23,231 nucleotides of DNA from Lysobacterales bacterium (GTDB taxonomy: Bacteria > Pseudomonadota > Gammaproteobacteria > Xanthomonadales > SZUA-36): positions 1 to 23,231 of the forward strand of contig SHZL01000009.1 in the NCBI GenBank assembly GCA_009692275.1, read 5' to 3'. The notes under the pieces were generated by a model, which saw only the letters and a list, made by a program, of their open reading frames with translations, was not told where the DNA came from and made no database searches. This document shows, one piece after another, positions 8,156-15,094 of this stretch (position 1 is the stretch's first letter; every line of letters begins with the position of its first letter). Both the position numbers and the translations under genes were made by a program.

Positions 8156-9925
8156 TCAAGCCAGGCAAGCCTCGATAAAAATGGCCTGGCGTCGCATATA
8201 GCAATCGCGGATCAACTCATCGGATTGAGCGGGCGACATGAACTGTGCCGAAAAGCCCGGGTGGATCGGATCAATCACCGCACTGGCGACCGCCGTCACA
8301 TGGCGAATAAGATCCCGGGGGTTTTCGCAGCCGATGGAAATGCGGATGGTGTTGGCGTAAATATGGCAATCATCCTGTGCCTGGGCATCAAGCTCTGAAT
8401 GGGTGGTGAGGCCAGGACAGCTGACGGTTGAATTGGTTTGACCCAGGCTGATCTGGTGCGAGAAAACCGGTTCGAGGTTGTCGAAAAACTGCCGGAAGCA
8501 ATCGGCACTGATGTTTAGGACATCGAAGGTGAACAGCGGGGCCGGCAATTCCAGGGCCAGGTGTTTGCGGCGAAGCGCCGCATTGGGGTGATCGGGCAAG
8601 GCGTTACAGTTGACCCGGATATCCGGATGGCTGGCCAGGAAAAGGGCCAGGATTTCGGTATTTATGCATTTATGCAGCATGCGAAGGTTCAGCGTACGCA
8701 TGCCTTGCAGTATTTCAAAAGCTGCATCGGCGGACAGGAATGCACCCTTGATGTAATACACATTCCAGAACATCGAGTTCTGCCAGCCGTCTTGCCCCTT
8801 GGGGATGAACATGTCGGCATTGCGCGCGATGGTGCAGCCACCGATGACCGAGCCCGTGCCGGACAGATCCTTGGTATAGCTGTGCACGACGAAGTCCGGC
8901 CGCTGGGCCGGGTCCAGGCATTGCAAGGGCTGCTGGAGAAAGGGTGTACCCACGGTTGCATCCAGGATCACACGCAAGCCAGCCGCATGAGCGGCTGCGC
9001 ACAAGGCCGGAACATCCAGGACATATCCATGCGGATTGCAGGGTGATTCCAGGTAGAGATAGGCCTGGCGGCCGTCGCTGAAGCGGTCAGCATACTGCGC
9101 CTGGATGCGCTGCCAACACGCTGTGAAATCCTCCGCCAGGTACCCATCGAAATGCTCAACCGCAATATCGAGGTTGGATGGCTTGGCGAACCAATCGTGC
9201 AGCAACTGATGCGCGCCGCCGTAAATGTTACGGCTGGCAATCAACACATCGCGGTGGCCGAGAAGATGCGACAAGGTGGCGTCGATGGCCGCCATGCCGC
9301 TGTTGAAGTTCCACGCCATGTATTCACCTGCCAGTGCGCCACATTCAATATCGACAATGTGATTGGCCAGTGCAATGGAGGTCGGGTTCAGCAAGCGCGA
9401 GTACACCGGCAACATGAATTCGCGGCCTTCGAAGGCGTCGGCAATCCAATCCGCGCAGGCAAAGGTGTAGGTGGCAGTTCGGGCAATGACTGGCGTGGCC
9501 GAAAACAGTGCCGTGATGTTGTCGATTATCGGATAGGCGCCGTGAGCTGCGCGCGTACCGCTCGACAACCCAAGGTTCTGATGCGCCCGGCGGAAGTCAT
9601 GTTGAAAGGTATCCAGAATCTTGGCGATTTGAAATGAGACAAATTTCCTGGCATTGAACAGAGTGACCTTGTCTTCGTGCCGCAATTCGCGCATTTCGTG
9701 CTGGGCGATAGTCCACAACTGGTCCACGCTACCCTGGCAGCGGAACAGATTGCCCGTCAACTCGGCCAGTTGCCCGCCAAATTCGCTGTCCGCCTGAATG
9801 TTGAAGTGCTCAAGCTGCTCGGCCACCAGCTGCTCAATGCTATCTGCCTGGCTGGTGTTGCGTACCGGCGACAAAGCACGCGCACTGGTGAGCAGTGTGG
9901 AGTCGTTCCTGGGAGAGCTAGTCAT
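8156..9925 (-). CDS. Trans-sulfuration-family PLP enzyme (methionine gamma-lyase / cystathionine lyase-like) with N-terminal extension
   Basis: 589 residues, Cys/Met-metabolism PLP family. Motifs in order: Y175SRLLNPT (the tyrosine and arginine contact PLP phosphate in the partner subunit), SGMAAI, YGGAHQ, LESPCNPHG, DATVGTP, and Lys352 in HSYTKDLSGTGS as the Schiff-base lysine. Later come SLGQTNSTVS (aligning with the SLG-AES region of methionine gamma-lyase) and IRISIGCENPRDLI. Family members have about 400 residues with the first motif near residue 59, so about 115 extra residues sit at the N-terminus, with further insertions. The cysteine diagnostic of methionine gamma-lyases (YGCTF) is Gly here (YGGAH), so substrate choice is open. 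It is divergent from an Lrp/AsnC gene, as methionine gamma-lyase mdeA is from mdeR in Pseudomonas putida. It probably cleaves or forms C-S bonds in a sulfur amino acid. Confidence 0.87.
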   Translation of the reverse strand: MTSSPRNDSTLLTSARALSPVRNTSQADSIEQLVAEQLEHFNIQADSEFGGQLAELTGNLFRCQGSVDQLWTIAQHEMRELRHEDKVTLFNARKFVSFQIAKILDTFQHDFRRAHQNLGLSSGTRAAHGAYPIIDNITALFSATPVIARTATYTFACADWIADAFEGREFMLPVYSRLLNPTSIALANHIVDIECGALAGEYMAWNFNSGMAAIDATLSHLLGHRDVLIASRNIYGGAHQLLHDWFAKPSNLDIAVEHFDGYLAEDFTACWQRIQAQYADRFSDGRQAYLYLESPCNPHGYVLDVPALCAAAHAAGLRVILDATVGTPFLQQPLQCLDPAQRPDFVVHSYTKDLSGTGSVIGGCTIARNADMFIPKGQDGWQNSMFWNVYYIKGAFLSADAAFEILQGMRTLNLRMLHKCINTEILALFLASHPDIRVNCNALPDHPNAALRRKHLALELPAPLFTFDVLNISADCFRQFFDNLEPVFSHQISLGQTNSTVSCPGLTTHSELDAQAQDDCHIYANTIRISIGCENPRDLIRHVTAVASAVIDPIHPGFSAQFMSPAQSDELIRDCYMRRQAIFIEACLA

Positions 9926-9956
9926 GATAGATAATGCTCAATGTGTGAATTTGTAT

Positions 9957-9987
9957 GGATTAAATGTTGTGTTTTGATTTAATATCC
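9957..9987. promoter_or_regulatory. Candidate Lrp-type operator: inverted repeat in AT-rich divergent spacer
   Basis: ATTAAAT (9959-9965) and ATTTAAT (9977-9983) form a perfect 7-bp inverted repeat with an 11-base spacer. Outer GG and CC add symmetry with a 2-base offset. It lies in the 120-base AT-rich gap between the PLP enzyme and the Lrp/AsnC regulator, where such regulators usually bind. Function is inferred from position. Confidence 0.5.
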
Positions 9988-9999
9988 TAATATCATGCT

Positions 10000-10018
10000 G
10001 GCGTATTTTATTTATGCC
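10000..10018. promoter_or_regulatory. Second imperfect inverted repeat upstream of the Lrp gene
   Basis: GGCGTA (10000-10005) and TATGCC (10013-10018) are inverted with one mismatch around an AT core. The site sits about 28 bases before the regulator's ATG and could be an autoregulatory half of a multi-site Lrp operator. Weak on its own. Confidence 0.3.
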
Positions 10019-10045
10019 GAATAATATTTGTTTACATCTTTATCC

Positions 10046-10525
10046 ATGACCATCGACCGAACAGACTTCGAAATTATTCGTGAATTGCGCAGAAATGCGC
10101 GGATTTCCAATAAAGACCTGGCGGAAAAGGTGGGGCTGGCAGCATCGTCTTGCCTGGTCCGCTTGCGCCGTTTACATCGTGAGGGAGTGATACGGGGCTA
10201 CCACGCCGAAGTTGACCCGGCGCCGCTCGGCATTCAGCTACAGGCGCTGACCTCGGTGCGGCTCAACCGTCATGCGCGCCCGCAGGTCGAATCCTTCCTG
10301 GAGCATATCCTCAAACGCAGGGAAGTGATCCGCGTATATCACCTAAGTGGCCGTGACGATTTCTTGGTGCAGATTTGCGTCGCCAGTGCACAACATTTAC
10401 GGGAGTTTGTGCTCGAAGCATTTACCGAGCGCGCAGAAGTCGATCACGTGGAAACGTCATTGATCTATGAATCCTGGGACAGTTGGGATTTGCCCGAATT
10501 TTCGGGCGAGGGCAGCCAGGACTAG
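10046..10525 (+). CDS. Lrp/AsnC-family transcriptional regulator
   Basis: 159 residues, the usual family size. Residues 1-60 form the winged helix-turn-helix (IDRTDFEIIRELRRNAR, then NKDLAEKVGL and a recognition segment with SSCLVRLRRL). The rest is an effector-binding RAM domain (VYHLSGRDDFLVQI). The ATG at 10046 gives the canonical N-terminus; a TTG 18 bases upstream was discarded. No clear Shine-Dalgarno precedes it. It is divergent from the trans-sulfuration PLP enzyme and very probably controls it in response to an amino acid, as MdeR controls mdeA in P. putida. The ligand cannot be read from sequence. Confidence 0.9.
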   Translation: MTIDRTDFEIIRELRRNARISNKDLAEKVGLAASSCLVRLRRLHREGVIRGYHAEVDPAPLGIQLQALTSVRLNRHARPQVESFLEHILKRREVIRVYHLSGRDDFLVQICVASAQHLREFVLEAFTERAEVDHVETSLIYESWDSWDLPEFSGEGSQD

Positions 10526-10646
10526 TTTTCGCGATGTCTGGGGCCTTGTGTCGTAACGGTGCCGCCCGAAACAACCCATGGCAATTCGGGGTTTCCCGCG
10601 TTCGCAAATAAATGGCAATCTGAAATCTCGGTAATCTTTAAAAACG

Positions 10647-11066
10647 TCATTTCCACGGGTTGAACACTTCCAATTCAAACTGATCGAAATCTTTCACGTT
10701 TCGGGTTACCAGCACAAGGCCATGATTGATGGCAACGGCGGCAATTTGAGCGTCTGCGGCGGCGGGAGTATGGCCTTTGCGGTCGCCGTCCCCCATCAGG
10801 CGTCCCCACGTTCGTGCAGCGGCCTCATCGAATGGAAGAATACGATTCTCAAACTGCCGACAAAGATCTTCTTCAATCCACTTTTCAAAGCGCTCCCGTC
10901 GGGCTCTTTCTTTTACCTTCCGCGCTCCGCGAACCAGCTCGCCAATGGTTTGTGCGGAAAGGAACAGTTCGGCCGGAATCTGCTGCTCCAGCCAAGCCAA
11001 AACCCGCGGTTCGGGCTTTATTTTAATCGTCTCGCTAACGATGTTTGTGTCGAGCAGGAAGGGCAT
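10647..11066 (-). CDS. vapC: VapC-type PIN-domain toxin
   Basis: 139 residues with all acidic residues of a PIN ribonuclease: Asp6 in LLDTNIVSE, Glu43 in TIGELVRG, Asp105 in AADAQIAA, and the TRN-x3-DF signature with Asp126. VapC and FitB toxins are Mg-dependent RNases that cut tRNA or rRNA unless held by the antitoxin. The start codon shares one base with the stop of the upstream antitoxin (TGATG), giving coupled translation. The 121 bases between this gene and the Lrp gene hold no recognisable feature. Complete and apparently functional. Confidence 0.9.
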   Translation of the reverse strand: MPFLLDTNIVSETIKIKPEPRVLAWLEQQIPAELFLSAQTIGELVRGARKVKERARRERFEKWIEEDLCRQFENRILPFDEAAARTWGRLMGDGDRKGHTPAAADAQIAAVAINHGLVLVTRNVKDFDQFELEVFNPWK

Positions 11067-11389
11067 CAGCCAAGATCAGCTGGTCGGCCCGTTGCCGGGT
11101 CCCGATCGCTTGAGATATCAGCACCTACGAGAGGTGATCTTCGAAAAAACGCCACTAGTTCCGGTCCGGTTTTTGCCCTGGACCGGGATACGATAGGCAG
11201 GAGTGAATCCCGAATGCGCTTGGCATCATTGCCACCACCACGGAGAACTCCTGCGATCGCCTTAACCAGCACCGCATCGCCGGAAGGGATGGTTACCTCA
11301 ACGCGCTTTGAACCTCTGGCGGCGACTCTGATGCGGTGACGAGCCACTCTGGATTTGGCGCGACTTGTTTGTTTTGTCTGTTCTGTCAT
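11066..11389 (-). CDS. vapB: VapB/FitA-like antitoxin
   Basis: 107 residues directly upstream of the PIN toxin, with a one-base stop/start overlap. The first 45 residues are basic and then beta-rich (RVAARGSKRVEVTIPSGD), fitting DNA binding. The C-terminal tail (SPLVGADI, SSDRD, GRPADLG) resembles the toxin-wrapping tails of PIN-partner antitoxins. It should neutralise the toxin and repress the operon through the palindrome at 11400-11417, which lies 11 bases before the ATG. The start has no strong Shine-Dalgarno. The antitoxin call rests mainly on position and tail; the exact family is uncertain. Confidence 0.75.
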   Translation of the reverse strand: MTEQTKQTSRAKSRVARHRIRVAARGSKRVEVTIPSGDAVLVKAIAGVLRGGGNDAKRIRDSLLPIVSRSRAKTGPELVAFFRRSPLVGADISSDRDPATGRPADLG

Positions 11390-11399
11390 TCGATATTAA

Positions 11400-11417
11400 T
11401 CCGGTAACGTTTCCGGA
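11400..11417. promoter_or_regulatory. Operator-like palindrome of the vapBC operon
   Basis: TCCGGTAACGTTTCCGGA is an 18-bp palindrome with one mismatched pair and an AACGTT core. It lies 11 bases upstream of the vapB start, the usual place for autorepression by the antitoxin-toxin complex. Confidence 0.65.
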
Positions 11418-11513
11418 CATTATGGAAACCCAGTTACGGGGTGTCAAGCCCAAATCAACCATCTCCAAACCAACAATCCGATCCAACGGCAACCAAGCAC
11501 AATTTCCGAGTCG

Positions 11514-11560
11514 CTGCGCCTAAGTGTTGCGACCCAAGGACCGCCGCACTTAGCGCGCAG
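11514..11560. repeat. REP-like long imperfect hairpin
   Basis: Arms CTGCGC-C-TAAGTG (11514-11526) and CACTTA-GC-GCGCAG (11547-11560) pair over 12 bases with a small internal bulge around a 20-base loop. It lies in the 11418-11594 gap between the two toxin-antitoxin modules, where no gene was found, and has no T run, so it is not a terminator. It could be a REP/BIME-type extragenic palindrome or the end of a lost mobile element. Confidence 0.5.
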
Positions 11561-11594
11561 GAACACGTGGCGGGGACGAATTCTCAGGCCCGGT

Positions 11595-11784
11595 TCAAAA
11601 GTGCCTTGATACATCCATGCGCGAATGCAGGATGCGCACGATTCGCAAGCCATCCGCATCGCGTGTATAAAAAAAAGTTGTCACGATAGCGGCGGGCTTG
11701 TTCAACGCCAAACCGTTGAATTGTAAACTCCGCAATCTCGCGCAGATCAACAGCTGCTCTTTGGGATAATCGGTAGTCAGCCAT
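11595..11784 (-). pseudogene. parE: Broken ParE/RelE-type toxin (internal deletion plus frameshift)
   Basis: From ATG 11784 the frame reads a good ParE N-terminus (MADYRLSQRAAVDLREIAEF, then an RFGVEQARRYRD segment) up to a run of eight T (minus strand, 11669-11676). The zero frame then becomes non-family sequence. The neighbouring frame carries a good ParE C-terminus (YTRDADGLRIVRILHSRMDV, ending SRHF and TGA at 11595-11597). Even after correcting the frame, about 35-40 residues of the middle expected in ParE (about 95-100 residues) are missing, so this is a deletion and not only a sequencing slip. The start overlaps the antitoxin end by 8 bases, as in normal parDE. The toxin is most likely inactive. 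Confidence 0.8.
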
Positions 11785-12022
11785 TGTCGCCCGGGTGGCG
11801 AGCCTCAGCGGCGGCCCAGATTTCATCTACGGTCTGGCTACTTACACCGCTTGCCAGTCCTTCTTCGATTGCAACCTTCAAGGCCCGAAACTTATCCTGG
11901 TCCCGACGAATCAGATCGCGAAAATACTCGCTGTCATTCGTGTAGTCACCGTTGGCTATTTGTGACTTGATCCACTCATTCTGCTGGTCGGTTAATGTGA
12001 TGGTTTTTCGCACCGTTGCCAT
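11777..12022 (-). CDS. parD: ParD-type antitoxin, intact
   Basis: 81 residues from ATG 12022, chosen over ATG 12043 because GGAG lies 6 bases upstream and MATVRKTITLTDQQNEWIK is the family N-terminus. It is a ribbon-helix-helix protein of the ParD/CopG group: the beta strand TVRKTITLT gives the DNA-contacting ribbon, and SEYFRDLIRRDQDK is the second helix. The C-terminal half is the toxin-binding tail. It overlaps the remnant toxin by 8 bases and has a palindrome just upstream. With its own toxin destroyed it is effectively an orphan antitoxin that may still repress its promoter or cross-protect. Confidence 0.88.
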   Translation of the reverse strand: MATVRKTITLTDQQNEWIKSQIANGDYTNDSEYFRDLIRRDQDKFRALKVAIEEGLASGVSSQTVDEIWAAAEARHPGDNG

Positions 12023-12045
12023 TGCGGTCTCCATGAGTTGCATTG

Positions 12046-12058
12046 ATAGTCATACTAT
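12046..12058. promoter_or_regulatory. Operator-like palindrome upstream of parD
   Basis: ATAGT-CAT-ACTAT is a perfect 5-bp inverted repeat 23 bases upstream of the parD ATG, within AT-rich promoter-like DNA. It is a likely binding site for the ribbon-helix-helix antitoxin. The remaining spacer to 12224 holds no gene that I can support. Confidence 0.5.
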
Positions 12059-12224
12059 TGGTGTAATATAGCGCGGTTTGGCATCTGAGGCGAGGTGGGA
12101 AATCCCTACGCGCCGTTTAGTCAAAGGCATTGGCTTGGTGGCTTTGATGCGGTTGTGGATTGGACCTGCTGAAATGAGCCGACCCAGACTGGGTAAAGCG
12201 GGCGAAGCCGATTTGGACGCGTTC

Positions 12225-13280
12225 TCAGCGCATTTCGCGCTGCAGCTTTTCCAGCGCTTCGCGCCCGGGATTGAGCTCTTCGAAGGTAAATGCGTTGAGC
12301 GGCTTTGCGGCAGTGCCATAAATGGCGTGCATTTCCGGCCAGTCTTCATCAATAAACAGCAGGCCGGTGGGGATTTCACCGAGGTCGCGGTGTTTTTCCA
12401 GGTAACCCAGCGCTGAGCTGCGCTTGGTGGGGTCGAAATCGCTATCGGCTTTTTTCAGCACGATGCTGCTGCCGTCGTGCAGCTTGACGCTGATCACTTC
12501 GCCCTCGGCATACTGCGCAGTGATCTCGCCCGCCGCCGGCACAAAGTCAGCGGCGGTGGCCTGGTGCTTGTGCAGGCGGGTATAGGCATAGCTCTTGGTA
12601 GAGCCTTCGTGGTCGTTGAAGGTGACACAGGGTGAAATGACATCCAGCAGGGCGCAACCGGGATGGGCAATCCCGGCCTTGATCAGCTCAACCAATTGTT
12701 CGCGGTCACCGGAAAAACTGCGTGCGACAAAACTGGCGCCCATGGCGATGGCCGTGGCCACCGGGTTGATGCTCTGCATCAGGTTGGGGGCGCCTTTCTT
12801 GGCCGTGCTGCCGGGGTCGGCTGAGGCGGAGAACTGCCCCTTGGTCAGGCCATAGACACCGTTGTTCTCGATCAGGTAGAGCATGTTCAGGTTGCGCCGG
12901 ATGGCATGACCAAACTGGCCAAAACCAATGGACAGCGAATCACCATCGCCCGATACCCCGATGCAAATCAGGTCACGGTTGCCGGCGTGTGCGCCGGTAG
13001 CCACCGAGGGCATGCGGCCATGCACCGAATTAAAACCATGTGCGCCCTTGACAAAATAGGCCGGGGTCTTGGATGAGCAGCCAATGCCGGACAGCTTGAT
13101 AAGTTTTTCCGGGGCAATCGACAGCTCCCACAATGCCTGCACCAGTGCTGCAGTGATGGAATCGTGTCCGCAACCGGCGCACAAGGTCGACATGCTGCCT
13201 TCGTAGTCACGCTGCAACAGACCCAGCACGTTGCGCTTCTGGCCGGGCAGATCGATTTTTGGTTTGGCAATGTAGGTCAT
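12225..13280 (-). CDS. korB: 2-oxoacid:ferredoxin oxidoreductase beta subunit (TPP- and Fe-S-binding)
   Basis: 351 residues from ATG 13280, whose ATGA overlaps the alpha-subunit stop. The frame is open further upstream, but that part is the shadow of the alpha gene. The four cluster cysteines of the family are present: Cys34 and Cys37 (CAGCGH), Cys68 (GIGCSSKTP) and Cys218 (ISPCVTFNDHE). The TPP/Mg motif is GDGD (111-114) with NN-GVYGLTKGQ at 139-148. Size and the GVYGLTKGQ type fit 2-oxoglutarate oxidoreductases (KorB) better than pyruvate enzymes. It catalyses CoA-dependent oxidative decarboxylation of the oxoacid, passing electrons to the cluster and then to ferredoxin or the partner flavoprotein. 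Third gene of the operon. Confidence 0.9.
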   Translation of the reverse strand: MTYIAKPKIDLPGQKRNVLGLLQRDYEGSMSTLCAGCGHDSITAALVQALWELSIAPEKLIKLSGIGCSSKTPAYFVKGAHGFNSVHGRMPSVATGAHAGNRDLICIGVSGDGDSLSIGFGQFGHAIRRNLNMLYLIENNGVYGLTKGQFSASADPGSTAKKGAPNLMQSINPVATAIAMGASFVARSFSGDREQLVELIKAGIAHPGCALLDVISPCVTFNDHEGSTKSYAYTRLHKHQATAADFVPAAGEITAQYAEGEVISVKLHDGSSIVLKKADSDFDPTKRSSALGYLEKHRDLGEIPTGLLFIDEDWPEMHAIYGTAAKPLNAFTFEELNPGREALEKLQREMR

Positions 13281-15094
13281 GCGGCAGCCTCGGCAGCCAG
13301 GTGTTGGGAAACGCCGTTCACCACGCAATCGCTGGTAATTGGCATGCCGTTGAAGTGCAGGATGGAAACCAGCTTGTCCGCCGGGTTGTTGGTTTCCAGC
13401 TTCAACAGGGACTTCATTTGCCCGTCGCGGTTCTGCTCCACTACAAACACCGTGTCGTGATCGTGCAGGAAATCCAGCACTTCGGTGCCAAAGGGGAAAC
13501 CGCGGATGCGCAGGTAATTGGTATGGATGCCCTGTTGTGCCAACTGGTCGCGCGCTTCCACTACCGCGCCATCGGAACTTCCATACGCCAGGATACCCAG
13601 CCGGGTCTTCTTTTTCGCCCGCGTCATGACGGCGGGTGGCACCATTTTTCTGGCCGTTTCCCACTTGATCAGCAGGCGCTGCATGACATCCTCGTATTCT
13701 TTCGAGTCCTCGGTGTAGCCGCCCTGGCGGTTGTGGCCCGAGCCGCGCACGAAATACGCGCCCCTTGAGTCTTCACCGGGCAAGGTGCGGTAGGTGATGC
13801 CATCGCCATCGGTATCGGTATAGCGCACGAACCGCTCCATTTTGTCCAGGTCCGCCGGGCCCAGCACTTTACCCCGGTCCGGCCGGTAACTGTCGTCCCA
13901 CTCAAGCTGTGGAACCATCCAGTCGTTCATGCCGATGTCGAGGTCGGACATCAGGAAAATCGGAGTCTGCAGGCGGTCAGCGAGATCGAATGCCTTGACC
14001 GTAAGTTCGAAGCACTCACCCGGATTGGCGGGAAACAGCATGGGATGGCGCGTGTCACCATGCGAGGCGTAAGCGCACAACATCAGGTCGCACTGCTGGG
14101 TGCGGGTTGGCATGCCGGTGGACGGGCCAACCCGTTGCACATCGATGAACACCGAGGGGATCTCGGCATAGTAAGCAAACCCGATGAATTCGCTCATCAG
14201 GGATATGCCCGGCCCGGACGTGGGGGTGAAGGCGCGGGCGCCGACCCAGTTGGCGCCCAGCACCATGCCGGCGGCGGCGAGTTCATCCTCGGCCTGCACG
14301 ATGCAGTAGCGCTTCTCGCCGGTGTCCGGATCGGTGCGGAACATTTCGCAGTAGTGCGTGAACGCATCCATGACGGAGGTGGAGGGCGTGATGGGGTACC
14401 AGGCGCCTACGGTCGCGCCGGCATAGACACAACCCAGACCCGTAGCCGCGTTGCCGTCAATCAGGATCTGGCCGGCATTATCGCCCATCTTTTCTGCGTG
14501 CACCGGCAGGGGGCAGGCAAAATTCGCTTTGGCATAATCGTAGCCCATGCGGATGGCCTGCAGGTTTCCTTCCACCAGCTTGGGCTTGGCGACGAACGTC
14601 TCTTCCAGCAGGGCGTGCACGATGTCGAGATCGATATCCAGCAACGCCGCCAGCACACCCACATAGGCGACGTTTTTCATCAGGATGCGCATACGCGCCA
14701 CGCTGAAGTTTTCGTTACACAATTTCGACAGTGGCACACCGAGGATGGTGATGTCATTGCGCGTCATGGAACGCTCGCGCGGCCAGGTTGAATCGTAGAC
14801 CAGGAAGCCGCCCGGGCTGACATTGTTCATGTCCTGCTGGTAGGTCTGCGCATTCATCGCCACCATGATGTCCACGCGACCGGAACGCGCCATGTAGCCG
14901 TTGCGGCTGGCGCGTATCTCGTACCACGTGGGCAATCCCTGGATGTTCGAGGGAAACATGTTCTTGCCGGTGACCGGTATACCCATGCGGAACAGAGCCT
15001 GCATCAGCAGGCCGTTGGCACTGGCCGAGCCCGTTCCGTTCACCGTCGCGATTTTCAGGACAAAGTCATTTATCCGGCTTTGCGTTGCTGGCAT
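13277..15094 (-). CDS. korA: 2-oxoacid:ferredoxin oxidoreductase, fused gamma-alpha subunit
   Basis: 605 residues. Residues 1-190 are the gamma domain (VNGTGSASANGLLMQALFRM, then a GLPTWYEIR segment). From about 210 comes the alpha domain with NAATGLGCVYAGA, YPITPSTSVMDAF, ED-ELAAAGMVLGANW and TPTSGPGISLMSE, the last being the substrate/CoA region of the superfamily. The C-terminal third is the swivel domain with YGSSDGAVVEARDQL. This gamma-alpha fusion is the standard arrangement in bacterial KorA. It overlaps the upstream flavoprotein gene by 25 bases and the beta gene by 4, so the three are surely one transcript. It binds beta to form the core enzyme. 2-oxoglutarate is the most likely substrate; other 2-oxoacids are not excluded. 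Confidence 0.9.
   Translation of the reverse strand: MPATQSRINDFVLKIATVNGTGSASANGLLMQALFRMGIPVTGKNMFPSNIQGLPTWYEIRASRNGYMARSGRVDIMVAMNAQTYQQDMNNVSPGGFLVYDSTWPRERSMTRNDITILGVPLSKLCNENFSVARMRILMKNVAYVGVLAALLDIDLDIVHALLEETFVAKPKLVEGNLQAIRMGYDYAKANFACPLPVHAEKMGDNAGQILIDGNAATGLGCVYAGATVGAWYPITPSTSVMDAFTHYCEMFRTDPDTGEKRYCIVQAEDELAAAGMVLGANWVGARAFTPTSGPGISLMSEFIGFAYYAEIPSVFIDVQRVGPSTGMPTRTQQCDLMLCAYASHGDTRHPMLFPANPGECFELTVKAFDLADRLQTPIFLMSDLDIGMNDWMVPQLEWDDSYRPDRGKVLGPADLDKMERFVRYTDTDGDGITYRTLPGEDSRGAYFVRGSGHNRQGGYTEDSKEYEDVMQRLLIKWETARKMVPPAVMTRAKKKTRLGILAYGSSDGAVVEARDQLAQQGIHTNYLRIRGFPFGTEVLDFLHDHDTVFVVEQNRDGQMKSLLKLETNNPADKLVSILHFNGMPITSDCVVNGVSQHLAAEAAA

Noticed and set aside
12050..12379. 109-codon minus-strand open frame upstream of parD
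   Set aside because: More than half of it lies out of frame inside the beta-subunit gene, and the rest resembles nothing.
13281..13664. Upstream extension of the oxidoreductase beta-subunit frame to 479 residues
   Set aside because: The extra 128 residues are the alpha gene read out of frame. The ATG at 13280 with ATGA overlap gives the family's normal N-terminus.
14045..14791. 248-codon plus-strand open frame
   Set aside because: Antisense to the gamma-alpha subunit gene, with no motif of its own.
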